Below are positions 18,136-29,726 of a stretch of 64,000 nt of DNA, piece by piece. Below the pieces are notes generated by a model, which ran no database searches, had not been told where the DNA came from, and was given only the letters and a program-made list of their open reading frames with translations. The stretch spans positions 124,001-188,000 of the forward strand of contig CM059622.1 in the NCBI GenBank assembly GCA_030435675.1, written 5' to 3'. The DNA is from Steinernema hermaphroditum (lineage: Eukaryota; Nematoda; Chromadorea; Rhabditida; Steinernematidae). The stretch's first letter is position 1; every line of letters begins with the position of its first letter. A program made the translations under genes and the position numbers.

Positions 18136-18178
18136 GGCGAATGAATCCGCAGAACTAAGGAGGTGTTTGCCCGATTCG

Positions 18179-18186
18179 CTTTTATA
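18179..18186 (-). promoter_or_regulatory. TATA box of the small secreted peptide gene
   Basis: TATAAAAG on the minus strand, about 44-51 bp upstream of the start codon at 18135. The short spacing leaves room for a brief 5' UTR. Most genes in the window show trans-splice acceptors instead, so a TATA promoter here fits a highly or tissue-specifically expressed peptide. Confidence 0.45.
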
Positions 18187-21100
18187 TTAACAACGAAAAT
18201 CGTATTATCTCCAGATTAAATTTTTTAACAAATAAGTGATTCAGCGTCTTTAAAATGCCAATTTCAATATTAATGTTTGTTTTTGGTTTTTAACGTTTAT
18301 TTAAGGCAAAAGCGGATTATAAAACTGTAAACATATATGCAAAGTTCCAATGGATTTGATGTATCATTCACAAATCTGCGATTTGTGGTCGATGGGCAAC
18401 AATTACAAAAGCCAACTGTATGACTAATAGGTATCTGGTATTTCGTTTGAATTTCGCACACAGATGGTGCACAGTAATCAGAAAAAAAAGCATGGTAATA
18501 AATTATGTCATTATGTAAAAGAATATCCTTATAACGTGTGGTCTTACGCTTAAAGCGTTTAAAGTGATCCGTTTTATGCTTGATAACACGCTTGAACGTC
18601 CGTCCGCCGATCAAGCGCCTCACTGTGAACATATGATAAGACAGGAACACCCGGATACTGTTACGATGTTATGATCGAACGCATTCCTTGTAAAAACTGT
18701 GTTTGTTATTTACGTTTATTTGCTGTTTACCGGAGGCCTGTAATGTTTTCGCAGATATCCTTCATGTATAAAGCGGCGCGAGGTTCTTAGCCACACTGAC
18801 GATATCGACAGTCCGCGCCACCGTTCGCTCCATTCCTTGTTCTTGACGTTATTCCGCAACGCCGAAACTCTTTTCATTTCGCACCACTGGACGTGACGCA
18901 ATCCGTGAATTCAGTCGATGAGGACCGAAAGATGGGCCACGTGACGCTAATCCAAAACGCTATCCGATACCAAAGGTGGTCACAGCCGCTCAGTGATCTA
19001 CCGAGTTGCGAGACAGGAGAATCGCTGTTAACAAACGATTTAATCGCGGGAAAATAGCAACAACAACAGGATGAAAAATCGATGGTACGTGGGACGATAA
19101 AACCAAGCAGAAATTCTCCAACAGAACAATCAAGCGATCGACAAGAACGACAAATCAACAATGACCATGCCCCTCTCGCGCGTCGATTTTCAAACGTTCT
19201 GGTCCTCCTCGCACAGTGAGAGCCTCGATCCAAATCGGGCGAGAAAGCAGCATATGTGGTGGTTTGAATCTAGAATGCGCAGGAATCCTGCCGAACCGAG
19301 TGACAGTGTATTTGAAAAAATTTTTATTTTTCGCAGTGAGTCTGTTCGTTACATTGTTCTAGTAGTCCACTCTCAATCACAAGAGAAGAGTAGAGGGCTT
19401 CGTTGTGGGCCAAGTGTTTGCCTAGTACCTGTTTATTTGATGGTTAGTGCACTCGCTGCGAATTTCGTTCGATCGGTTAGCCTCCCACACACGACTGCAT
19501 CGAAAGTTTGTCTCGAAGAGTATGCCTATTTTTATATTTACTTAATATCTTTTTAGCTGTATTCTCAAAAGTTAAAACAAAATATTCACTCAAGAGAAGA
19601 TACGAGAAAATAAAATATGTGGCCATCCCTCCATCAAATTATTTGCAAAATCACGTTCACACCTTCTTCGCTACAGTGCAAATATCTTTCTGCACCCTTA
19701 GACTCTACATATTGAACTGTTTGACGAATAGCCCTATCCTCTTATCATCTTTGGAGTATATAAAAGTACCAAAGAAATGGTGGTCACTATTGCACCGATT
19801 GTCCTTTTAGCTCTACAAAATGGACCCTACAGGATCCAGTGTGAAGGTCTGTAGGCCTGATGGAAATTTCCAATTTATAATGGAATGTTGTCTTGCTTTC
19901 TTTGTAGAACAAAAAAATCAAAAATCGTGGTTTTCAATGAGCATAACACAGGCGTGCACAATCAATGATCCTTTTCAAACCAAAAGCTCAAAACTAGAGA
20001 TGTTCGCCAGCCAGCCAGCCGGCTGGAACGGATCGGATGACCTAACCGGCTCAGACATTGACTCAGCCGGTCCGACGATCTAGCACACAATGACACAACG
20101 GAGGCGGTATGATAAGCAGACAACACCTGTTGATGAAATATGCTCTAATCGTTACTGGGCTAAATCTTTATGTAATATTTTCCCAGATACAACATTTAAA
20201 AACGATCAGACGGAAACCGTTGTAGGCCATGTCGTGGTAGAGGAGAATCATACCGTTGCTACCCCTGATCATTGAGACTCTTGATTCCCAAAAACAATTG
20301 TAACCTTCAACCAATTTTTTATAAGTCCTAGTCACACAAATCAAAAACCATCTATTTCTGTACCCTCAGCCACCCCTTTGTTTTTTTTTCTACAGTCAGA
20401 CGACTATCGACCCCACCCTGCCATCTTTTTCCATACGTCACCCCAATCGCTAACCTTTACTTCGGTTACGCCCAAAACAGCGAATTATTGTGTCTCATCG
20501 CCGCCCCAAAAGACTCGTTCACCGCCTAACAAACAACCGGTTTCTTGCCCCTCTCCTTTAGTCGCCTCGTACTGTACAAATCTTTGTGACCCAATCGATC
20601 CGTCCAGGACCGTTTCCCCGATCGTCCACACTACCGTATTCCGCACTGTCCTGCAGGCGGCTGCACAGGGCGGCGATGATGTTCCTTTTCGCCACAGAAG
20701 GGTGTGGTCGCGTGCCGTAGGAATGCGACGTCGCCCCTTGCGCGCTCGCGTTATCGACACCACTTTTTAGTGTTCTCGAGCGGAGACCGCCGCGGCGGCG
20801 AAAAAGCGCTCACCCGGCCGCGGTTTTTGACTTTTGCGGAACGAAGAAGGATTATTGAAGCGCCGCCGGTGTGGTTATTAGTGCGCCGTTGTTGGGAGAA
20901 GACGTGTCGTGTCATGCGCCCACCCTGCGGTGTTTTATGTGTGCGCGTTACGCGATGGGCGTTGGACGCGTGACCGGAGAGTCAACTTTTCTTTGATCCT
21001 GGGGTGGGGATTTTTCTTCGATCCGAATAGGTGCATTTGAAGAAACATTACAATTCGTACCCAACAGGTTCCGTTCGTCTTTTGAATCGTCCGCTAATCG

Positions 21101-22654
21101 ATTCCGCTCATATTCAAGTGGATCGGCGGCGACCTTTAAATTTCAGCTGCTTAGGTTCCGCCGACTGGTTCCTCGTTTTACTATCGCGCGATCGATAGAA
21201 CATCTTCTTCGCACAGCCTAAGCTTGACGGTTTTTCAAGTTCTGTTGTCGGCAAATATGTGTGTCCTTAACTGCAAATAGCTATGCTTCATGCCTAAGAT
21301 GGAGCTGAATAATCGGACAAAACGAGCTTGTTGTGATCACGTGTCGAGACATGAGCGGTCGGTCGAATTCACATCACTTTGCCGTTTCTTCTGTTGTCGA
21401 TGGGTACTTCCGTTGGATGATTCATCGAGTTATTGGTGTGCTCCGTTCCAGAAGCGAGAAAGTCTTTCAATTTTCCTTTGTGACAGGTCTACTCCTTAGC
21501 TATGGCCGTGGTCGATACGGTCTAATATATGGCCATGGACTAGACCTGTCTGCTCCTTTGCCCAAAGAGAAATTTCATCTTTATTATCTGCTTAACTTCC
21601 ATTTCCATCTGTCAGTTTGAAGATTTTTTTGTAAGTGTCTCTATCTTGCAATTCGGCGTTTGTTCCGCTTCGCTTTGTGCTTTGAAATGGTCGTTTTATG
21701 AAATTAAATATCTGACAAGTCTCCCTTTTCTTGCGTTCGAACCAATTGTCTCGACTCACTATTGTGCTCCGTTTAATTAAAGCAGCGAAGCGCACAGTTT
21801 TCATGTGATGATCTTAGGTCGCCATCGAACAGATTCTATTTTTACACTCCCGTCAAGCAGGTTGAAAATTGATACGTGTTATGTCTCGCGTTGGGCGTTG
21901 AGCATTAGGCGAGTGCGGCGTGACCGAACGCGATTTTTGACATTTCCCGAAGATTTCGACATAGAGCACCGGTTGTTTTGATAACTCTGTCAGCGCCACA
22001 AACGGCTACGCCCTTTTTAATTGTGCGGCAACGTGCCAAATCAACACTTTTTTCGGTGTTAACTGCGCTCCTCCTCTGCAACATTACGACTGGGCCAACG
22101 ATCAGCAATTATCAGTGATCAGTCATGGGCGATGACGCACTTTTGCCCTATCAAGTCAAGTGTTTGGGTGTGCTTCAGTGGGCAAAGTACACCAGACAAG
22201 CTGTAATGGTGTTTCTCGTTTGTTCGTGTCGTGAAAGGAGTGATTTCTTAAGTATTACATTTGTGGTTGTTGCGATGTTGGGTTGGCACAAGTCCTTTAC
22301 TCGAGGCACATAACGAATACTACAATGGCTCGGTGATACTCGCTACATATAGGGTGAGGCTGTCCGGACTGTCTATCAAAGGGTATATCTGCCCTCAACA
22401 GTAGTGTGTTTTTCTAGTGTTGTAATATTGTCTGTAGTACTGTGTTTCATTTGTTTTTACAATACAATACAGTAGCCTTGACATGCGAGATTGTCACCAT
22501 TTTGTTTTAGTTATTTTTACCGTACCATTTTACCGTATTCTGCAGTTGTTTTTTCTTTTATACTGCTTAGGGTCTCTTTCTCCGCCTTCCACAAACGTGT
22601 CCCCTTCACTTACTCTCCACAACATTACTCGTCTATTCCAGTGAGTCCACCTGA
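18187..22654. other. Intergenic region between the peptide gene and kri-1
   Basis: About 4.5 kb of AT-rich DNA with GC islands. Short frames (for example 18297-18650 minus and 19820-20083 plus) lack domain or splice support. A GCCGGCT/CCGGCT-rich patch lies at about 20005-20085. TACCGTA motifs recur near 20633, 22518 and 22532. Nothing here can be assigned as a gene. Confidence 0.45.
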
Positions 22655-25600
22655 ATGGATGTGTCGGTGGCGCTTGTGCAGGTGCGTCAGACGGCACTCG
22701 TCGACCGGCATCTCAGTTCCCCACGCGACTATGACGTCTACCTGGTCAACCAGCCCTGCTCCTCGAAGCAGTATCCCCACGGCTACTTGACCCTTCCCCG
22801 AACGAAGTCCTTCAATGCGGAAGGCGCTTCCGAAGCGGCTCTCCGCTTTGTTTCCCGGCTGAGTCGGCATCTTGCCAGAAGAGCCGTTGAAGTGCCGCAG
22901 TGGTCGCCTCATCGGTCGAGGTTGCGCGTGAACATCGCCTCCTGCTTCTACATAATCCCGCTCCTCGAATCGGACTCCAAGCATCTTCACATTCTTGAAA
23001 AAGCAGATTTTTACAATTTGGAAGAGCTACTACATGTCTGTCTGAATAGAGACGATCGCATTGAGACCGAATCGAAGCATCTGATCATTAGACTAGAAGA
23101 GTGAGTTCACTCAACTCATCTAAAGTTGTTTTAACTTCTTTTTCAGATGGCTAGGCGAACAGCAGGCTCGAAATTCCCACTTCCTCTCGTCGCTTTTTAT
23201 CAGACCGCCAGCGCACCAACGACTTAGGCAATGCGTTCACAATCCGGCTTACAACCCGATGCAGTCTCTACAGTGCTTCAAGTAGGCCTTGGTGATCCTT
23301 TCTCTAATACACATTTGTCGTTCAGTCTTGTGGGATTCAGCGGAGTTCCCGATGCAGCTAAACAGTCCAGCGATCTTGAAGAGGAAGTTAAGAAAGGAAA
23401 CAAAGCGAGAGTTCAAATGATCCGTCTGGAGAAGTACGATGCGTTAATTATAAATCCAATTTTTGGCTCGGGACTTCGATGGCATGGAAGTGAATATGTG
23501 AGTTGCATTAAGCTTTAACTTAAGATTTCGAACTAGGAAATTACTTTTTTTCCATATAATCTAATCCCATCAGGTAAAAGTGACGTCACACAATAATACA
23601 CGATTCCACCATTTCCGCCCTTCCCACAAAACACATTCATCATCCGAGTGAGCAAACAGCGATTCGCTCTGTCAACAAAAGGGTGCGGCTTGTTGATCTG
23701 TTTACGCGTGCACACTGCCCGAGGCCATCGGCGGCGTGTGACAGCGCTGCAAAGCACAAGCCGAAGTGTGTTCTCTCTTTGAAAGTTTTGCTGTAGACGA
23801 TGATTGACTGCGATTTAAATAAAGGCAGTGCGCGGCGTCTGTCAATTAAGAGGCAGGAAGAGAACGAACGCGACCACACCCTTCGACGATTCGGAGACGA
23901 AAAGTGTTTGCGGAAAGTGTTGCGCGCCGGGGAATGGGATCGGGGATCGGATATGGGAATGACATTGAACTGGACGGGTGAATTATGACAGTCGGAAGGG
24001 GGAACTATGAAGTCAGTACGTGATTCGAAATGACCGGAAGTAATGATGAACTAAATTTAACCGTAAGAGGTTAGACTCGAATGTTTGAATGTAGATTACT
24101 TTGCGGATTTTTTGAAACATTTATAAACGATGAAAGTCATGTAGGCAATAAAAACGAAATTGTAACTTTGAAAGACATTTCCGATCGTAGGATGTCACTT
24201 TCTACTCTTTTTTTTCTGGTTTTTTCCAAATTTCACAGATCACATTCTCAGCCATGCGAAGCACAGAACGATAAACCTCTTCCGACTGACGATAAACGCC
24301 TTTTCCGCCGTCAGCGGGCGCATCCCCGACGTTAACCACCCGAAGTATAATTCTTATCAGTCACAAGGGCGTCTCCGAAATGTTGCAGCCGTGTGCACAT
24401 TCTGGTTCTGTCCAAGCAGTCCGTTGGCGCTCAACGATTCTTGGAATAAATTACAAATGCAGCAGACTTTTGCGGTACACCACTCTTTAAAAAATAATGT
24501 TACAACAGGACAGACATAAAGTGAAGTACTGTAGTAATGAACGAGGTGGTCAGTGTTTTTTTTCTTCGCTACACTGTATTCATTGAAGCGAGCCAAGTTG
24601 GAAAACAGGTTGTGGTTAGAGAATTATTGTGAAAAGTCCAAAACACGAAGAAATGAAAAGCACTAAGGCCACATGATTTCAGACTCCCGGATACTACGCC
24701 AAAGGGCGGTTAACGCGTCAAAAATCCTCTGTATCCTCAACATACAATGGCGAATTGTGGGCTCAAAGGTATCCACTACACAAGGCCGCCTATGACGGTG
24801 ATGCACTCCTTGTTAAGTAAGTTGTCAAATGGAAAGCGTGAGAAATAATTGGTGGCTTCCAGAACACTACTAAACCAAGGCATGAACCCTAATGAATGTG
24901 ACAGCGACTCGTGGACTCCACTCCACTACTGCGCCTTCTACAACCGTCTCAAGGCGATGCAGATCCTCCTCAACTTTTCCGCTTCCAGTGTCAACATCCC
25001 TAACAAGACCGGCGCCACTCCGCTCCACTTCGCCGCCTTGAATGCCAACGAGTATATGGTCCAGTTGATTCTCTCACATCCGGATGTGAAAATTGTAAGT
25101 GAGCTCATAAGTGTCGCTTCAACATGTCTATGCAGGATGCCCGCGATAAAGACGGAAAGATGGCCATCGACCATTGCAAAGCCGTTCCTAGGCCCGAATG
25201 GCAGGCCATCGCTAAGATGCTGGGTTCATGGAAAACCGTGGAGAAGATCCAGATGGACATGATGGATGGAGGCAACCTAATGCTTCCCCTCGATAAGGCC
25301 GCCGACACTACCGCCGACGACCTTAAGAACCTCATGTGCAAAGAGTTGGAGATGGAGGGCAGCGTCTGCAACATCTTCGCCATTTGGATTTGCTCGAAGC
25401 GACTAAGTGAGTTGGTTATTTTATGACCTTTCGCGTTGCGAAGGTTGTTACGTCATAAAGGCAGCCGATAGGTGGGTCTATCAGGGTGTGGCTGTACTTC
25501 AAACAGTCTTATCGGCCCAATTTGTACTAAGAAGGGCGTTGGCTTTTTGGACTGCGGATGGTGGTGGACGTGTCGTACTATAAATACGGAGCAATAAGGA

Positions 25601-26771
25601 AGGAATATGGAAACAGGATTAGTGTGTAAAGCGTAAAGGACACATTTTAATTTAAAGTAAGCGAACAGGTGTAACTTTTGGGGTAATTGATGAAGATGTA
25701 CGTACAACAACATAGTAATACATTGTGGACTGAAAATCAAGAAAGAGAACAGAACTCAGAGCAAAGGTGCTCATTTATCACAGCGCCAGTAATCTGATGG
25801 TTTAGATAGTTTGATATAGAAAACTACAACTAAAACGCGCACTTGAGATCGCAAAGTTCGTCACAATCTAATTTTTCAGGCCTTCAATTAAAAGGCGAAC
25901 ACAAAGTCATCGCGCACCTTAAGAAATGGGACCAAAACGTGGCCAAGTGGGGCCATGAAGACGTCAGCGCTGGCCAGGACCGTCCACGACTCGTGTTTCG
26001 GCGAGACGCCAAGGCTACGTTGGCACAAGAGGAGAAGGCACGCCTGAACGAGCGCGCTCTGATCCTCCTGTACGAAGAAGCTCGTGAGAACTTCCTCAAG
26101 GGTCTCTACTTCTGCAACGACAGCGACACGTTCCTTCTCGCGGCTATTCTTACGAGAATCATCTTCGGCTTCGATCACAAAATAATGTGAGCTATCCGTA
26201 TCGTCTGCGCAACCATTTCTTCTGATTTTAGTGAAAAGACCTTAATTACCGTCCTTCCACGCCATAAGATCGCCCAATTGAAGTCCACCATCTCTTCCAC
26301 GATTACCAAACTGCAAGCATGCTACAACAAGCAGACTACGGTAAACACGTTGGCTCTCCAAAAGCAGTTCCTTAAAATCTGCTGGAGTCTTACCATCTAT
26401 GGATCGACTTTCTTCGAAGCTCTAGTTTTCATGAATAAGGTATCACTTCGATAATGGTCTGGAAGTTAAAATGCTGATTTTAGCCGATAAAAGACACTCT
26501 TCCTGTACATGCAGGAGTGAATGACTACGGCCTTCACCTCATCAACTCGGCAAACATGTCCCTCATCAACACACTACCCCTGAAAAGCCTAGAATTCTCG
26601 CATAAGCCCGAGAATCCGTACATCGATATTGCATCTCGCTCCACTGGCTACGTATTGACTTTAAGAACTCCACAGGTGAGTCGATGAATACTTTATCCCA
26701 TTGACTATCTGCTATAGGCCGGAATGATCGCGAATCTTCTGAAACAAGTTCAGCTCCGCGTACTCAAATGA
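22655..26771 (+). CDS. kri-1: KRIT1/CCM1 orthologue: ankyrin-FERM scaffold
   Basis: Ten exons in phase: 22655-23100, 23147-23281, 23326-23497, 24683-24816, 24863-25094, 25136-25406, 25880-26186, 26232-26439, 26484-26675 and 26718-26771, giving 716 aa (human KRIT1 is 736). The N-terminal region aligns with the KRIT1 Nudix-like domain. NPAY (in HNPAYNP) and NPIF motifs near residues 180 and 235 match the NPxY/F motifs that bind ICAP1 and CCM2-type PTB domains. About three ankyrin repeats follow (DSDSWTPLHYCAFYNR, TGATPLHFAALNANEYM), then a FERM domain (exons 6-10) with AIWICSKRLSLQLK and VPVHAGVNDYGLHL-type segments. In C. elegans KRI-1 is needed for DAF-16-dependent longevity after germline loss and for germ-cell apoptosis. 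Those roles are transferred by homology. Intron 3 is unusually long (about 1.2 kb). The start chosen is the first ATG before the conserved block, so an extra 5' exon is possible. Confidence 0.93.
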
Positions 26772-27859
26772 ACAAACAGAAAAGCTTCGAATTTCGGGTT
26801 CGTCATCTCAAATGTCACCTTTGTTCGGGTATTTAATAAAGAATTTATTTTCCACAATCAAGGAAGTGAAGCAAATAAAGATCTGATAACCCATGCCTTT
26901 ACCAATCCCACTATGGACACTCATTGCAATAAAGTGACAACAAAACGCTTTGGTGTCGGACTAGATAAAAAATATCATTCTTGACCAAGCGATGCGGCCG
27001 GACAACATCCAAGTGTCTACCAACGGGACATAACCATGTTTTCGAGCTTCCTCAAAATCCAGATCGCAATTTTGTGCATAAAATAGCCAGCTTCTACTTT
27101 AATCTCTGCACCGCTTGTTGTTTGCCCTAATAGGCATGACAGAATCTTGTTGAAATTCAAAACGGCCCTAAAACATTGAAGAGAAAAGGGTGGACCCACG
27201 GGGACCGACCCCTGGCTTGCAGTCTCCTGGCACAACACACTACCATTCCACCAACAGCGCACTTTAGAGAGCGGTGTTCGGGACGCCTATGTTGCAGTAA
27301 ACGGCTTCAATAAACAAATCGAAGTTCTCAGGGACTTCGTGTAAAGACCAAGCAAAATCCAGTATATCCAAGCTTCCAATAGAAAGATTGTAACTCGAAA
27401 TCCTGCACGCCGACAGGGAAGCGGATTTCACCATCGTGTTTGCTGTCAAAAAACTGGGTTGGGGTTGTGGAACTCTCATAAAGATTTGGGAAAATTTTTT
27501 CGCAATGACTCTGTCCCTTTATTACCGTAGTAGCTACATCAGAATGGGCGCGGTCACCCTGCACGAAAACCCTGAATTTACCGCGGTCAAAACACCGACC
27601 AGAGTGGTATTTCGGAGATTCTCTAAATTGTTTGGAAATTCACTTTTTGGCATATCCTGCAATCGAAACACATCGAATCACTACGGTTTTATCCTTAATT
27701 TGTACTTACTGTTTCGTTTTGCAATGTTAGACAGGTTTGCACTCATCTGCTATGTTGTCTGTTAGTTTGCAAAGGGTCTTTCGATTTTGTGCACTTTTCT
27801 AGACCTAATCTCTGCAAAATCCATTCGTCACTCTTTTCATTTTCAGATTCTGTTCCGCT
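26772..27859. other. Intergenic gap between kri-1 and the MATH-BTB gene
   Basis: About 1.1 kb. It contains the kri-1 3' end with AATAAA near 26835 and short unsupported frames. A TTTTCAG acceptor at 27840-27846 directly precedes the next gene and is a likely trans-splice site. Confidence 0.5.
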
Positions 27860-28994
27860 ATGGCGGCGCCCTACAGCATGAAGCTGCATCTGCACACGAC
27901 GATCCTTCTACTACGCGCGCGGAAGAAAGAAGTTGTGACATCACACTTCCAAAACTGCCACGGCTTCCGATGGTAATAATTGTGGATTAAATGAAACTCT
28001 CGGACGCATTTGAATTTTAGGTTTCTCAGCGGAGAAGTACGCAATGAACACTTTGGTGTTTTCCTGTGGTGCCAGTCACTTGAAGATTATACGGTTTACT
28101 CCTACGACGTATCAATGCATCTCATAGTAGTCAATATTCAGGATCCTAGAAAATCAGTGAAAAAGCGGGTAGGTGCGCCACTAATTTTCGTTTACGGAAT
28201 TCTGTGTTTCAGATGAGGATGAAGATGGCAGCACACGAAAGATTCTGCAAGGTCGGAGAGCCACATGTGATGCCATTTAATGAGCTCAGGAAGAGAGCAC
28301 TCCACCACGATGGATTAGTCATTGTTAAAGCGGAACTTGATATAATGCCGTAGGAGTATACTGGTTTACAACGTGTAGTGCATACTGTTTTAGACGCGTG
28401 AAACGCGAATTCCTCAAACCGGCTCAGGTGACGGACTGCTCTCTGTACATCCCCGGAACGCCGACGAGACGCCTCTATGTTTCTCGTGAGGCACTTTCAG
28501 AGAGTTCCCGCATCTTCAAGCAAATTTTCTGTAGCCAACAGTATATCCATACCAGCAATGGAATGCCGGTCGCAACTCATTCATTGAAGATATCCAAACG
28601 AGAGTTAATGGCATTACTTTATGCCTCCTGTTCGTTGCCACTCGCAATAGATGGTAAGGCGAGCTAGAATGTGTGTAACCGACGACTCTTTGCAGAAAAG
28701 AATCTAAAATTCTACATGCGACTTGGGCTTAAGTTCCAGAGCGACAAGATTTTGCAAGCATGTTTCTCAGCGCTGCTGCAGTTGAAGACCATGGAAGCCA
28801 AGCTGTCGTTCGTCCCGATCGCCCTTCAATGTGGCGGCATGGAAATGTTCCTAGAGCACGTCGCTGGGACTGCGGACTCAAACTCTATTCGACAATTTCT
28901 GCTCTCCCCTGATGGTAGCAACGTGGATCCGAACTTCAAAGAGAAACTCATCAAGCGCATCAAATGTGATAACACCTCCCTGTCCGATTATTAA
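27860..28994 (+). CDS. MATH-BTB domain protein (probable CUL3 substrate adaptor)
   Basis: Five exons in phase: 27860-27972, 28021-28168, 28213-28349, 28394-28653 and 28696-28994, giving 318 aa. The N-terminal part has MATH-like features (FRWFLSGEVRNEHFGVFL, then FNELRKRALHHDGLVIVKAE). The second half is BTB-like (DCSLYIPG...LYVSREALSESSRIFKQIF), followed by a helical tail. Proteins of this build are numerous in nematodes (bath/btb genes) and in general recruit substrates to CUL3 ubiquitin ligases. The specific target is unknown. The MATH half is divergent, so the domain call there is softer than for BTB. A TTTTCAG lies 13 bases before the ATG. Confidence 0.7.
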
Positions 28995-29200
28995 CTACTC
29001 TGTGTCAACCACCTTAGCTAACAAACAAAGCGCTTGTGTTTTGATAGGAAATGCGTCGACCAAAGCGAAACATTTATTTACCAACCGCAGAGCTGCATGA
29101 TCGGAGAAAACATCCTGTGTGCGATGTGGCGAAACATCGGATTAGCGGTATGTAAATAACAGCCACAGTCATCGGGCTGCTGCAGAAACCATACTGGTCC

Positions 29201-29661
29201 ATGTCACGAGCGATCCCTGTTTTAGTTATATCTGTTCTTTTTGCTGTGAATTGTGAAAATGTGAACTCTGACGAGGAAACCCCCCTTCGAGATGCTTTTT
29301 CTGGTAGTAAACCGGATGCAAGCGTCGCACAAACTCTTAATTTGGAGCTGCATATTCTTGCAAAATTAATGGAATTTGCCAGGGCATTGGATGCAGTTGG
29401 TAAGTGGATGTTCATTATTCGTTAGAAATGCACATTTCAGTACGAGAAAAATATCCTCCTTTTGGATCGAAGAAGAGCATCCAGGACCGAACTCCCCTTA
29501 ATCTTTGCGAAATCACCCCTCCAGTGATCAGAATCATCAGAAAACTTCCTCTTGTCGGTGGCCTCGTCGGTGGATTTTCGCTTAACGCCATTCTTGCGGC
29601 GATCACCACTGTGCTCCCCCATGCATCACCTTTACTAAACCTCGCATTTGAACCGCCCTAA
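29201..29661 (+). CDS. Small secreted nematode protein, unknown function
   Basis: Two exons (29201-29399 and 29441-29661) separated by a 41-bp intron in phase give 139 aa. The N-terminus is a signal peptide (MSRAIPVLVISVLFAVNCENV). The mature part has a helical stretch (TLNLELHILAKLMEFARAL) and ends with a Gly-rich hydrophobic segment (LPLVGGLVGGFSLNAILAAI) near residues 100-120 that could be a membrane or amphipathic region. It starts 206 bp after the MATH-BTB stop on the same strand, so an operon is possible. No family is recognised. The right end abuts the inverted duplication. Confidence 0.6.
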
Positions 29662-29726
29662 CACTTTAAGACTCTTAGCGTGGAAATTAGGTGTATTTTC
29701 ATACGCTGACGTTTATAAAGTTTGTT

